Below, piece after piece: positions 53,840 through 62,776 of a DNA stretch of 64,000 bases. This stretch comes from Bacteroidota bacterium (lineage in GTDB: Bacteria; Bacteroidota; Bacteroidia; Bacteroidales; Dysgonomonadaceae): NCBI GenBank assembly GCA_023437305.1, contig JAEZGN010000005.1, positions 67,637 to 131,636 of the forward strand. The letters run 5' to 3'. The translations under genes and the position numbers were made by a program. The notes beneath the pieces are model-generated. The model ran no database searches, was not told the DNA's origin, and worked only from the letters and a program-made list of their open reading frames with translations. Positions within the stretch are counted from its first letter, which is position 1; every line of letters begins with the position of its first letter.

Positions 53840-53998
53840 TGGAAAATATAAAGTTGGTTGCCCCACCTTTATAACCGCAACTGATCCACTAAAATTATAA
53901 TAAAAATTGACCATATAGAATACTTATATTCCGGTCTTGTTTTTTACTTTAAAAAAGCATTTTAACCCGGTATAATTTACCAAATAATTTTTTTAAGT

Positions 53999-55143
53999 AT
54001 GAAAATAAGAATCAAACACATACTTCGTTGTTATCAGTCAGGAATGAGTATCCGAAGTATCAGTTCTTCTCTTCTGATTTCACGAAATACAGTCAAACGG
54101 TATATCCGTATATATGAAGATATGGGTATAGAACTGGAGCGCCTGTTAAAAATGGATGAACAGCATCTGCATGAACTTTTTGGTACAGATATTGATAATG
54201 AAACAGTCAGGTCTGCAGAGTATAAGTATCTTGAAGAACATATACCTGAATACATTAAACAACTTAAATCCCGTGGAACAACAAGAAGGTCCTTGTATGA
54301 GGAGTATCTGAAAAATCGTCCTCAAGAAGACAAGGCTCTGGTTGAGAATGCCGTAGGACTGCTCTACAGGGAAGTCTATTCAAAGATGACAGGATTGAAG
54401 TTCAATGACCTTGAAGCCTTGAACATAGCGATTGTAAAACATACGGATGCGTTGAACAACCGAAAGATGTACAACCGCAGTTACAGCCGCAGGGAGCGCT
54501 TCCTCGAAGTCGAGAAAGACAGACTGCAGGCTTTGCCCACGACAAGGTTTATATCAAAAAACCGGAAAACGGCAACTGTCATGAGAAACAGTTATGTATG
54601 GCTTAACAATCACTATTATTGTGTCCCCAAAGAGTATATCGGCGATACTGTAGAATTACTGTATGATGGGGATACAGTGGAAATATATCATAAATTCAGG
54701 CACATGACGACACATCGTAGGGATGATACCCCTTTCACTTATTCGGAAAAACCGTCCCACAAACTTCCGGGAGTACTGCATGAATACAGAATCAGAATGG
54801 ATGATATATATCGCAAGGCACGTGAAATCGATTCGGTAGAGGACGAGTACATAAAACTAGTGGCCGTTGCCAAAAAATATCCGATTCAAGCCGTACGTTC
54901 TGCCGATGGTATATTCAGTCTTGTGGAACGTTTCGGGCGCGACAGAATGGTTCTTGCATGCCGGATAGCAATGGAATCCAACATGTTTGGTACAACGAAC
55001 TTGAAAGTATTCTGATAAACAGGGAAGATGAAAAGTATCATGTCCAAATGGGAGGACAGGTCCCTGAACTTACTCCTAAACATAAAAATCTCAGAGGTAA
55101 GGATTATTTTAACTCTAAAAACAGTAATGGAAATGACAAGTAA
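53999..55143 (+). pseudogene. istA: IS21 transposase IstA, internally deleted and frameshifted
   Basis: The N-terminal DNA-binding domain is present (IKHILRCYQSGMSIRSISSS, then SRNTVKRYIRIYEDMGIELE). After YEEYLKNRP (about codon 105-110) the sequence jumps to QEDKALVENAVGLLYREVYS, which in full IstA proteins comes some 150 residues later. The first two Asp of the DDE catalytic core are therefore missing and only the region of the final Glu (ALVENAV) remains. Near 54993 a lost base shifts the frame: the track stops after FGTTNLKVF, whereas the family end (YNELESILINREDEK...LTPKHKNLRGKDYF) continues in another frame to 55143. This protein cannot catalyse transposition. Confidence 0.85.
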
Positions 55144-55936
55144 CAACAAAATAAACGGAACTGTCGGAAAAAATATGGACAGAATAATGGAACTACTCTC
55201 CAAGTTCCGTTTTTACGGTATGCTTGAAACATACAGAAACGATTGTAGGACTACATCCTCTGATGGTATGACAAACGATGAGTTTCTTAAATGGCTTCTA
55301 GAAAGCGAGTATGATTACAGGCACAATGCAAGCATTGAGCGACTGATAAGGTCTGCAAACTTCAGATATAAGGCATATATGGAGAAAATAGACTATACAA
55401 TAAAACGTAACCTAGACCGGAACCAGCTTGAGAGGCTAGCCTCTCTTGATTTTATAAGAGATGGGCAGAATATTTTTATCACAGGAAGCTCCGGAACAGG
55501 TAAAAGTTATCTAGCTTCAGCCATAGGATATGAAGCGTGTAAAAATGGAATCAGAACTGTATATTCCAATGCGTCAAAGCTTATAGGACAGCTTAAAATC
55601 GCCAAGAACAAGGGTACTATAGAATCTGAGATGAAAAAAATTGAGAAGTGCCCACTATTGATCCTTGACGATCTGTTTCTTATAGGACTGGATGCCAGGG
55701 AAAGGTCCATTCTTATGGAAATAATAGGAGACAGACACGGATTAAAATCAAGCATAATAACATCACAGCTTCCTGTCGAAAGCTGGTATGATGCAATTGG
55801 TGATCCTACCGTAGCAGATGCAATCCTGGACAGAATTGTACATACTGCACACAAGATTGAACTTACAGGAGATTCTGTAAGAAAGATAAATACTAAAAAA
55901 ATAGTATCTACTGTAGATAATTATAATTGGAACTGA
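55127..55936 (+). CDS. istB: IS21 helper ATPase IstB
   Basis: 269 aa from ATG 55127 (MEMTSNNKINGT; the next ATG at 55133 is equally possible; longer frame reading upstream lies within istA and is not family-like). It is a DnaA/AAA+ type ATPase. Walker A is ITGSSGTGKSYLASAIG, Walker B is LLILDDLFLIGL, sensor region SSIITSQLPVESWYDAIGD, ending DRIVHTAHKIELTGDS. It overlaps the end of the istA region, as usual in IS21. The gene looks intact although its partner is broken. Confidence 0.9.
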   Translation: MEMTSNNKINGTVGKNMDRIMELLSKFRFYGMLETYRNDCRTTSSDGMTNDEFLKWLLESEYDYRHNASIERLIRSANFRYKAYMEKIDYTIKRNLDRNQLERLASLDFIRDGQNIFITGSSGTGKSYLASAIGYEACKNGIRTVYSNASKLIGQLKIAKNKGTIESEMKKIEKCPLLILDDLFLIGLDARERSILMEIIGDRHGLKSSIITSQLPVESWYDAIGDPTVADAILDRIVHTAHKIELTGDSVRKINTKKIVSTVDNYNWN

Positions 55937-56032
55937 CCCGGGTTATAATGCATTTTTCTCTCCATAAATCCAATGTTTTTTGATGGGTCAATTGGGAGTA
56001 TAATAGTGGGTCAACCGACTTTATATTTTCCA

Positions 56033-56314
56033 CTTGGCGGCGGTAACATAACTGTCCGTCTGCATCAGTTCTTGATAACGGCGGTTCACCTCCACACGGA
56101 TTTTATCCACCGCGAGGTTGATTCGCTGCGCTTCGACGCTCTTGTCCGAAGCACGGCTGTTCTTCACGTCCCACAACCGTGGGGGAACGTCCAGCTTGCA
56201 ACTGAACTGTTTAATCTCGTCGTCCACCGTGATACGGCACATCAGGGGCAGGTTGCCGTTCGGCTTCTCGCTGTCTTTCTTCACGTAAAATAAGACCTTG
56301 AATGTACTTCGCAT
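56033..56314 (-). pseudogene. N-terminal fragment of a Bacteroides-type tyrosine integrase
   Basis: From ATG 56314 the frame begins MRSTFKVLFYVKKDSEKPNG and continues NLPLMCRITVDDEIKQFSCK and LDVPPRLWDVKNSRASDKSV. This is the arm-binding domain of integrases of Bacteroides conjugative and mobilizable transposons. It is cut after SYVTAAK by the right end of the IS (56032); the last residues of the frame, WKI, come from the IS repeat. The core-binding and catalytic domains are gone, and the other side of the IS does not contain them. The product is inactive. Confidence 0.85.
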
Positions 56315-56706
56315 AACCCACTCCTTTTTTGGGTGACAAAATTAGTTCTTAGTGAGTTGCCGACAGCTATGCAAATCGACGCAAAGCATAGAAACAGAGC
56401 CATTTAGCAAGAAATTTGCACCCGTTACGGGAGTAATGAGGTGGTAACTGAACTCTTGCGCAGTTTGGCTTCATGTTGGCTTTTCGTTGGTTCTGTGCAA
56501 TAGAAAAACAAAGCGTAACGAACGATCTATCAGCTAATTCGCTACGCTTCGCTCAAATTTACTTTTTCGCTATGGGTTTATTTTAGATTGGATTGATTTT
56601 GATGATTTTGGCCTTGTCAAAACCGGCTCTGGGTACTGAAAAAGCCTATTAATCGATAGATTAATAGGCTTTCTTGTTTTATTGAGTAACAGAATGGCAA
56701 CAAAGA
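56315..56706. other. Intergenic region upstream of integrase fragment
   Basis: 392-bp gap. It contains the start region of the broken integrase, several short GC-richer stretches, and the terminator of the kinase operon (56641-56672). The segment resembles the attachment-site region that lies beside integrase genes in such elements, but no core could be identified. No gene seen. Confidence 0.45.
56641..56672 (-). terminator. Terminator of the kinase operon
   Basis: Perfect inverted repeat AAAGCCTATTAATC/GATTAATAGGCTTT with a 4-nt loop, with T-runs on both sides. It lies 35 bp past the stop of the 56707-57168 gene. Confidence 0.75.
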
Positions 56707-57168
56707 CTAACAACTAGTCACTAACATTTCTACATTCTTTGATTTTGTTTTCTTCTTTTTAATTACTTCTGTCAACTTAGTACTTAAACTATTTGAATAA
56801 GGGCTTGTAGCTTTAGGCATATATAGTATTTCAAAAAAATCTTCGCCATTAAACGAAGCTAAGCCAATGTTATATGTTTCAAATATATTTATATTATTTA
56901 ATGCATTCATTGCACTATTATTAGGCAAAACCACATACGCAATATTTGAAAAGCTCTTATATCTAAATGCCTGAATGGCGGCTCTTCTCCAATCTTTAAG
57001 TTTGAGTTCGAAAGATATAACAAGCATACTTTGCTTATTTTCTTTCTGGAAGAACAAGAAATCAGGTATTCCAAATAGCCCTTCATATTCTTTGAAATAA
57101 GAGTTCCCGAAGTTCTTTTTTAAAAACTTCTCAAACTTAATAGACATTTCTTGTTCGCTCTTAAACAT
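56707..57168 (-). CDS. PD-(D/E)XK nuclease-like protein (153 aa)
   Basis: The N-terminal half shows an order of motifs typical of the PD-(D/E)XK nuclease fold: an early Glu-bearing helix (MSIKFEKFLKKNFGNSYFKE), G-I-P-D-F-L-F-F (about 33-40) with the catalytic-type Asp, then ISFELKLKDWRRAAIQAFRY (about 51-70) with E-x-K and the following helix with Gln. A strand IAYVVLPNNSAM follows, as in restriction endonuclease-like proteins. The C-terminus is basic (KKKKTKSKN). It is the last gene of a three-gene operon behind a TIM-barrel-like and a kinase gene, so a signal-controlled nuclease is a reasonable inference. It is not assigned to a named family. Confidence 0.65.
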   Translation of the reverse strand: MFKSEQEMSIKFEKFLKKNFGNSYFKEYEGLFGIPDFLFFQKENKQSMLVISFELKLKDWRRAAIQAFRYKSFSNIAYVVLPNNSAMNALNNINIFETYNIGLASFNGEDFFEILYMPKATSPYSNSLSTKLTEVIKKKKTKSKNVEMLVTSC

Positions 57169-57220
57169 ATTCTAAATTTCTTGTTTCTGTGCAAAAATAG
57201 AATAATTTTCATTCTTAAAT

Positions 57221-58399
57221 TCAGTTTTTCAAACTTTTCTGAAAAGCAAGTATAACATTAAACCATGTAGATAAATGAGAATCATCACTATCTCCATCTA
57301 AGAGGATAGTACTTTTTATCTCTTTATAATTATCAATTGCGTCAATAATATAACGTTTGACTGAATCTATTCGTTCATCTTGATTAAGAGGTAAATTTTT
57401 AATCTGTTTAAAAAATACTTCAAAATAATGCTTATAGGGCTCAGGTTTAGCAAAATGCCATTTATAGTCGTCCTTAAAATCGCCTAGGTTAAACATAAGA
57501 GGTTTATATTCTGAATTATCAAAGTAATCGACATAATTAGGAATTAGCTTCTTCATAGCATCAATATATGTGTATTCAATCCATTGAAGAAGTAATGTAC
57601 TATATAGCCTTGCCATTGGAGCTCTCCCCCCTCCATCATTATTCTGGAATCTAGCGATTTTAAATGATCGCAAATTTTCATATGATCCTATTGTTATGGA
57701 ATCAGGCATTGCAATAGAGTACAACAACGCTTCTGTATTGCAATATCCAATATGTACTTCTAGCTGATTCCTTTTCAGAATAGATATAAATTGTAATGCT
57801 TGAAAAAGGAAGTCAAAGTCTTTAATTTGTTTAGATGTAAAATTATTTTCAAATATAAGATATACTCCATCAATATTTTGATGGCTAGTTATCCAATTTA
57901 AAACTTCATTTTGCTTAGTTTCATCTGTTAGCATTATTTGTTTTACTATAACAGATAGAAGAATTTTTTTATTTACTTTGTTTTTATCAACTAAATCACA
58001 AAATGGGTCAATGAAATGTTCAGTGCTTTGCCAAAAAAAAGATGTAGGATTATCTTCATAATATCTCGTAGGTATAATTAAGTACTCAAAATTATTCGAT
58101 AATTGATAATCCACACAGAGCCGAGCTAATTTTATATGATCATTATCTAAATCAGGCGTAAAAAAATCAGGTTTAATATTTCCTGGAAAATATGGATATG
58201 TATCTAACGTTCCTTTTGCAACATTTAATAAATATAACTGGGGGTCTAAAAAGCTTGTATTCTTTAGATTTGGTTTGTAGCCCAATAATTTATCAGAATC
58301 TATATTTATAGGAGAAAAGATTAATCCATCTCCAATACCCTTTTCAAAAGAATCTATATTCCAATTATATCTAAACCCTAATTGATGAAATACTTTCAT
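57221..58399 (-). CDS. Unknown protein, probable TIM-barrel fold (392 aa)
   Basis: I do not recognise a family. The spacing of hydrophobic strands suggests an alpha/beta barrel: GIGDGLIFSPINID (about 22-35), TSFLDPQLYLLNV, FEYLIIPTRYYED (about 95-108), KILLSVIVKQIML, GVYLIFENNFTS (about 179-190), LEVHIGYCNTEALLYSIAM and DSITIGSYENLRSF. This resembles the tRNA-guanine transglycosylase/DpdA or similar barrel proteins, but I cannot name active residues with confidence. No signal peptide or membrane segment. It starts 8 bp after the kinase gene and precedes a nuclease-like gene by 52 bp, so these three form an operon. Confidence 0.6.
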   Translation of the reverse strand: MKVFHQLGFRYNWNIDSFEKGIGDGLIFSPINIDSDKLLGYKPNLKNTSFLDPQLYLLNVAKGTLDTYPYFPGNIKPDFFTPDLDNDHIKLARLCVDYQLSNNFEYLIIPTRYYEDNPTSFFWQSTEHFIDPFCDLVDKNKVNKKILLSVIVKQIMLTDETKQNEVLNWITSHQNIDGVYLIFENNFTSKQIKDFDFLFQALQFISILKRNQLEVHIGYCNTEALLYSIAMPDSITIGSYENLRSFKIARFQNNDGGGRAPMARLYSTLLLQWIEYTYIDAMKKLIPNYVDYFDNSEYKPLMFNLGDFKDDYKWHFAKPEPYKHYFEVFFKQIKNLPLNQDERIDSVKRYIIDAIDNYKEIKSTILLDGDSDDSHLSTWFNVILAFQKSLKN

Positions 58400-58407
58400 T
58401 TTGTAAA

Positions 58408-59214
58408 TTATATATATTGTTGAACATAATCTCGTATCATATTAACATTACGAAATCTATTATATGGTTGTATCTGCAATGTCTTTGATGCAAATCCTAA
58501 AATAGTCTTATCCTCCATAACTCTAGTTGTTTTGGTTGCATATCTACAATTTAGGATATTTTCAATAATTGAAAACTCATTTCCGACCAAAACAGGATCA
58601 AATGGATGTTCTTGTAGATATAACTCTAATACTATTATTCCTAGTTGGAAAAAATCTGTTCTAGGATCGATTAATTGCTTATTATTTTGTAATTGTTCAG
58701 GTGCAGCATATATTGGTGTACATGGTCCCATCGGAGATAATGTTTTGGTTAATGATTCCATATCAATAAATCTAGCAATACCTAAATCAATAATACAAGG
58801 CATACCGTCTGGTCTTATTATAATGTTTTCAGGTTTTAAATCTCTATGAACAACATTTTTTGTCCATATAATAGATAAACCTAAAATTATATTATGCAAA
58901 AGTTTAAATATTTTATCTGTTGTTTCATAATTTTTTATTTCATCACGCAAGGTAGCACCCTCTATGAATTCTTCTATTATTTCAAACTGTTTGTGCTTGA
59001 TATCAATTCTAAAATCAAACTGTTTCGGAAAATAAAAAGAGTCAAGTTCAGATAAAAGCTCAATTTCTCTCCGTATCCGTTCCAAATATGTTATACTATC
59101 AAAACCACCCTGTTTAATAATAACTTTTCCTTTTTCAGGATGTTCTGCTAAAACAACTTTTTTCTGACCTCCTTTTGCATAATTGGGATCTATAATGACA
59201 CATTGATCTATCAT
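58408..59214 (-). CDS. Hanks-type Ser/Thr protein kinase (268 aa)
   Basis: A complete kinase domain with little else. A degenerate Gly-rich loop (YAKGGQKKVVLA, about 13-24), the catalytic Lys in GKVIIKQGG (about 34), and the alpha-C Glu (RREIELLSELD) are seen. The catalytic loop is VVHRDLKPENIIIRPDG (about 121-137), the Mg-binding motif is D-L-G rather than D-F-G (CIIDLGIARFI), and the activation segment ends YAAPEQLQNNK (about 169-179). There is no transmembrane helix or sensor domain, so it is a cytosolic kinase. A -7 box (59251-59258) lies 37 bp upstream. It is the first gene of the operon with the unknown barrel and nuclease-like proteins. Confidence 0.85.
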   Translation of the reverse strand: MIDQCVIIDPNYAKGGQKKVVLAEHPEKGKVIIKQGGFDSITYLERIRREIELLSELDSFYFPKQFDFRIDIKHKQFEIIEEFIEGATLRDEIKNYETTDKIFKLLHNIILGLSIIWTKNVVHRDLKPENIIIRPDGMPCIIDLGIARFIDMESLTKTLSPMGPCTPIYAAPEQLQNNKQLIDPRTDFFQLGIIVLELYLQEHPFDPVLVGNEFSIIENILNCRYATKTTRVMEDKTILGFASKTLQIQPYNRFRNVNMIRDYVQQYI

Positions 59215-59250
59215 AGTTCTGATTGTTAGTAAAATAAATGTTTATTATTA

Positions 59251-59258
59251 CAAATATA
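59251..59258 (-). promoter_or_regulatory. -7 promoter box of the kinase operon
   Basis: Minus-strand TATATTTG matches the Bacteroidota -7 consensus and lies 37 bp before the kinase start at 59214. A clear TTTG at -33 is lacking. Confidence 0.4.
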
Positions 59259-59400
59259 ACATTTGTTAAAGTAAATATTATTTGTTTTTTCTTTTTTTTG
59301 AACAACTAAATGATAAGAGACAAAGGATATTATCGACTGATCGAAACCTATAAAATACTATTATTTCACCTTAGGCTCAGATCTTAGAATAAGATTTCCT

Positions 59401-59859
59401 TTACTTCAACAAATCTTCAAAATCAGATTTTTCCTTGCCGCTTATAACTTGCAACCCCTTTGTCTGTGATTCGACTAAAAACTTATACAGGTCTTCATCT
59501 TCTATATTTATCGGTCTAAGTTCATAAAATTCCATTCTTTCACCGTGAAATCTTGTGAAAATAATCTCCCTTTTCTCTGTTAAATCTAAATACATTCCCA
59601 AATGTTTCATAAACTCTGTAATATTGATAACAATTCTTAGAGGAGCTTTGTGAGGTACAATAGAGTTCTGTTTACAATCTTCTATATATCCATCAATTAC
59701 ACTCTTAAAATCAGTTTCAAGATCGATTATGGTATTCCCCTCATAAGAGAGAAGTATTTTGTCTAATCCCAATACTTTACCGTAATAACATTTATTATTT
59801 CGAATGTATTGTATAGAGCCGATATAATCTTTATATTCGAAATATCTTTTCTTTCTCAT
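59401..59859 (-). CDS. HicB-like protein with atypical C-terminus (152 aa)
   Basis: The N-terminal 60 residues match the HicB partial-RNase-H-like antitoxin fold: EYKDYIGSIQYIRNNKCYYG, then KVLGLDKILLSYEGNTIIDL and TDFKSVIDGYIEDCKQNS. The C-terminal part should hold a ribbon-helix-helix domain but instead reads LRIVINITEFMKHLGMYLDL and GERMEFYELRPINIEDEDL, which I do not recognise. No HicA-like toxin gene is adjacent. The start is 4 bp after a small RHH-like gene, so the two are probably one transcript. An antitoxin or regulatory role is possible. Confidence 0.65.
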   Translation of the reverse strand: MRKKRYFEYKDYIGSIQYIRNNKCYYGKVLGLDKILLSYEGNTIIDLETDFKSVIDGYIEDCKQNSIVPHKAPLRIVINITEFMKHLGMYLDLTEKREIIFTRFHGERMEFYELRPINIEDEDLYKFLVESQTKGLQVISGKEKSDFEDLLK

Positions 59860-59863
59860 AACT

Positions 59864-60022
59864 TCACTTCTTTATAACTTCATCTATCTTATTTTCAATG
59901 AAATTTTTCATTGTAATATCATTCATAATCAGCCAAACTTTAAATTTAGCTAATTTCTTTTCCGATATCTCAAAACTCGTCTTGGTTATCCTGTCAATAA
60001 TGAATTTTCCTTTATTTTTCAT
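59864..60022 (-). CDS. Small ribbon-helix-helix-like protein (52 aa)
   Basis: A short frame with an ATG and a stop, too small for the usual cut-off. The sequence KTSFEISEKKLAKFKVWLIM, then NDITMKNFIENKIDEVIKK has the strand-helix-helix pattern of RHH DNA-binding proteins and plasmid antitoxins. It ends 4 bp before the HicB-like gene on the same strand. HicB antitoxins normally carry an RHH domain themselves, so this pair looks like that domain encoded separately; this is inference. It could also be a mobilization accessory protein. Confidence 0.5.
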   Translation of the reverse strand: MKNKGKFIIDRITKTSFEISEKKLAKFKVWLIMNDITMKNFIENKIDEVIKK

Positions 60023-60080
60023 AATTCTGTATTTAAATATTTATACGGTATCCACATTGCAAAATCCACGTTTTATGTTT

Positions 60081-60154
60081 AAGGTTGCTTCGCTACATGG
60101 TGAAAGCTAACAGCCTTTTATATGGCATCTCTTGAAAGTTGCTCCGTTACATGG
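60081..60154. repeat. Short direct repeat between coupling protein and RHH genes
   Basis: AAGGTTGCTTCGCTACATGG (60081-60100) and AAAGTTGCTCCGTTACATGG (60135-60154) agree at 17 of 20 positions. Function unknown; a regulatory or recombination site is possible. Confidence 0.45.
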
Positions 60155-60201
60155 CGGTCATTTTTCTTTAGATTTTCAATATTCGATACTTTATTATCGC
60201 T

Positions 60202-62021
60202 TTATCCAATAATACTTTTTGCTTCTTCTACTATCCGATTATAATTATCAATCATCAGCTGATCTGTTGTTTTACTCTGTGATTGATATGCAGTCTTTAT
60301 CCCATCGGCTAAAAATCGTGTTTTTAAGAACTCTTTTGGTTGTCCTTCGGCTATTAATCCATAAAACTGTCCTGCTTCTAAATTTGTAATATCAGAGACC
60401 TTTACCCTGTCTCGCTCCTGTATGCTTTCACTTGTTCCTTTATTTGTGTTACTTGACAGATGAACGAATTCGCCACTTGTTCCGGTTCCTTTGTTAGCTG
60501 TCTGATAAGTTCTGTCGTACTTACCGAATAGTTTTGTTATCATATCAGCGCTCTTTTCATTTACAGTCCTACCGTAAAACTGATTACCAAGATTAGATAA
60601 AATTACTTGTGCTTTATCCTGTCCGTATTTATCTACCAACTGCGAATAGTCCTGTACTCCGAATACTGTCGCGACTTTGTTACTTCTGGCTGTTGCAGGA
60701 ATTAATTCAATATTGGGAATATAGATAGTCGGAGCTTCGTCAAGTAATATGATAGATTTTTCCTGATCTGGTCTATTCATCTGACGAACAGCAACACTAA
60801 TAATCAAAGATATAACTGGGGCATAGGTTTGAGATAATGTACTATCATTACCCAAACAGAGAAACTTGGGGTTATTAGGATTGTTTAAATGCAGATCAAG
60901 ATCATTACCTGAAAGAATATAAAATATATCAGGTGTGTTTAGCTGCGATAATGCGTTTTGTAAAGTGGATGCTACTCCCGCAGCTTGCCGTTCTGCTCCT
61001 CTATCAATGGCTTGTTTCAGACTGGCTACCATACCTCCCGCCTCGTAATCCTGTGATATTTCATTTATCAGTTTATCGATGTCGTTATGTAACAATAGAC
61101 TGATAACATGAGGTAAAGAGCAATAATGAGGATAACGATTACGAAGATACCAGATTACTCCAGATAAAACCATTCGGGCATTATCTGAGAAAAAATCTCT
61201 TTCTTTAATTGTCTGCGGCAAAAGGTTATTTATTAGTGTTGTCGCATATTCTAAAGCGAAAGCAGACTTTAAGAGATATTTTGCATCGATGGGGTTAATC
61301 TGTTACTATTATGTGGATTATTAAAATCTACAAAATAAGTCTTGATATTAGTATTGGTTTGCTTATATACTTCTAATACTAATTTACTCAATTCAGGGCT
61401 TTTAAAGTCATATAACAATCCTGTATAGTTATTTGTCGGAAGCTGCGAAATGATAGGCTCTATTATACTTTTACTTTTTCCACTCCCTGCTCCGCCTGTA
61501 ATAAGTATACCTCTAAACGGATTATTGAGATAGATATATCCTGACATAGTTTTGAATATAAAGCCCTTTATTTCCTGTTTCTTTTTGCTGAACTGTACAT
61601 TTTCAGATTCTTCGGTCTTTGGCTTTTTCTTACTTTTGATTATTAGAAGTAATATTGCTGTTATTACAGGAACTAACATTAGAATGAATATAACATCATT
61701 ATTTCGTTTAAATATGCTTGCAATAAAGAAATAAACCATAAATAAAAGACAGGAATAGACAATCTTTGTCAATAGATTTTTGTCCTTAAATAATTTAAAG
61801 CTAATTACAAAAAAGGATGTAACAAATACCAAAATATAAACAGCTTCGGTTGGCTTTACCCTCAATAACCCAAAACTATTATAAAAAGAGAAGTTGTTCA
61901 TAAAATCAGGAGCTATATATCCTAATAAAGCAACTATACTCATTAATACAGATATTCCTACTGTTGAAACAGCAAAAAGAATAATGATATATTTCAATAA
62001 CCGTAATATTATACCACTCAT
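60202..62021 (-). pseudogene. Conjugative coupling protein MobC/TraG-like, frameshifted
   Basis: Two frames make one type IV coupling protein. The 5' part (62021-61269, 250 aa) has membrane helices in about 1-130, then Walker A in ILITGGAGSGKSKSIIEPII and a strand LLYDFKSPEL. It stops after RLTPSMQNIS. The 3' part, in another frame, continues with IDAKYLLKSAFALEYATTLI, then KERDFFSDNARMVLSGVIWY, Walker B in SIILLDEAPTIYIPNIE and NKVATVFGVQDYSQLV. The expected joint is R-x-N-P-I-D-A-K, so one base is missing near 61290 (AGATTAACCCCATCGAT). The gene overlaps the relaxase gene by 4 bases. Confidence 0.85.
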
Positions 62022-62776
62022 AGCTCAATTTCTCCTTTCTCTTGTGATTTGTTTTTGTTGATACTTTTTTCTTTTGTTTGGTTCTTTTCAGCTTGTATAG
62101 ACTTATTTACCTGATTCTTGATATCCTGAATACTGCCATTCTTCATGGTATTATAGTATTCAAAACTATTTTCGATAGAACGGTTATAGTCAAATCGTTT
62201 ATCAAATGACTTTTCACTATTCAATACAAACTTTTCTCTGTTAAATCCTCCTTTTACGACTCTTTTCTTTGTATTCCGGTGGTTAGTCTGAGGGCTAAGT
62301 TTCTTGGTATTACTTATATCTTTTCGTGAGATAATAATATGAGCGTGCATATTATCTCCGGCTTTATTTCCTCTGTCGTGATGTATTTTTGCGTAGTACA
62401 TAATATCTTCTTTATTAAAATTCCGATTAAAATTTTCTGCGTATTGCTGCATAATATCGTTTCGTATATATTCTCTCAAAGCTGTAGCTTTTTCCTGCGG
62501 GGTTTTACCCATCGTATTTAATTCGTCTTGTGACGGGCTAACTGTGATTACAAAAAATTTGCTGTTCGATTTATGAAGTTGCGCCTTATTATGATCTATT
62601 TGAAAAGTCACTTCTTTACTATTAATTTTATCATAATCATTATTAAAGAATGGCTCAATCGGTTTCCCATCTGCAGCCCGTTCTCAATCTTCATGTTGGA
62701 GATAAGAAACAATTCCGGTACAGCTCCCTTTATTGGCATATCTGCCCTCTCCACCGCCTTGTATCTTAATATTCAT
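62018..62776 (-). pseudogene. Relaxase of DUF5712 type (MobB), with premature stop
   Basis: From ATG 62776 the frame is MNIKIQGGGEGRYANKGSCT, then GIVSYLQHED, an in-frame TGA (62684-62686), and ERAADGKPIEPFF, continuing without break through VTFQIDHNKAQLHKSNSKFF and HHDRGNKAGDNMHAHIIISR (the HUH-type His motif H-x-H near residue 163). The stop replaces the position where relatives have Gly (H-E-D-G-E-R), so a GGA to TGA change is the simplest cause. Translation might restart at the GTG near 62611, but that would lack the conserved N-terminus. It follows the BtgA-like gene with a one-base stop/start overlap. Confidence 0.85.

Larger units (their letters stand above)
53840..56032 (+). mobile_element. 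IS21-family insertion sequence, defective
   Basis: Terminal inverted repeats TGGAAAATATAAAGT-T/C-GG at 53840-53866 and 56006-56032 agree at 25 of 27 positions and end in TG...CA, as in IS21 elements. The element carries istA and istB in the usual order. It is about 2.2 kb, shorter than the usual IS21 length because istA has lost an internal segment. No matching target-site duplication flanks it (left GAGCAAGC, right CTTGGCGG), which points to a deletion or recombination next to the IS after insertion. Confidence 0.85.

Noticed and set aside
53705..53914. 69-codon minus-strand frame at the left end of the IS
   Set aside because: Its middle part (VGQPTLYFP) is the terminal inverted repeat translated; the same peptide appears from the other IS end, so it is not a gene.
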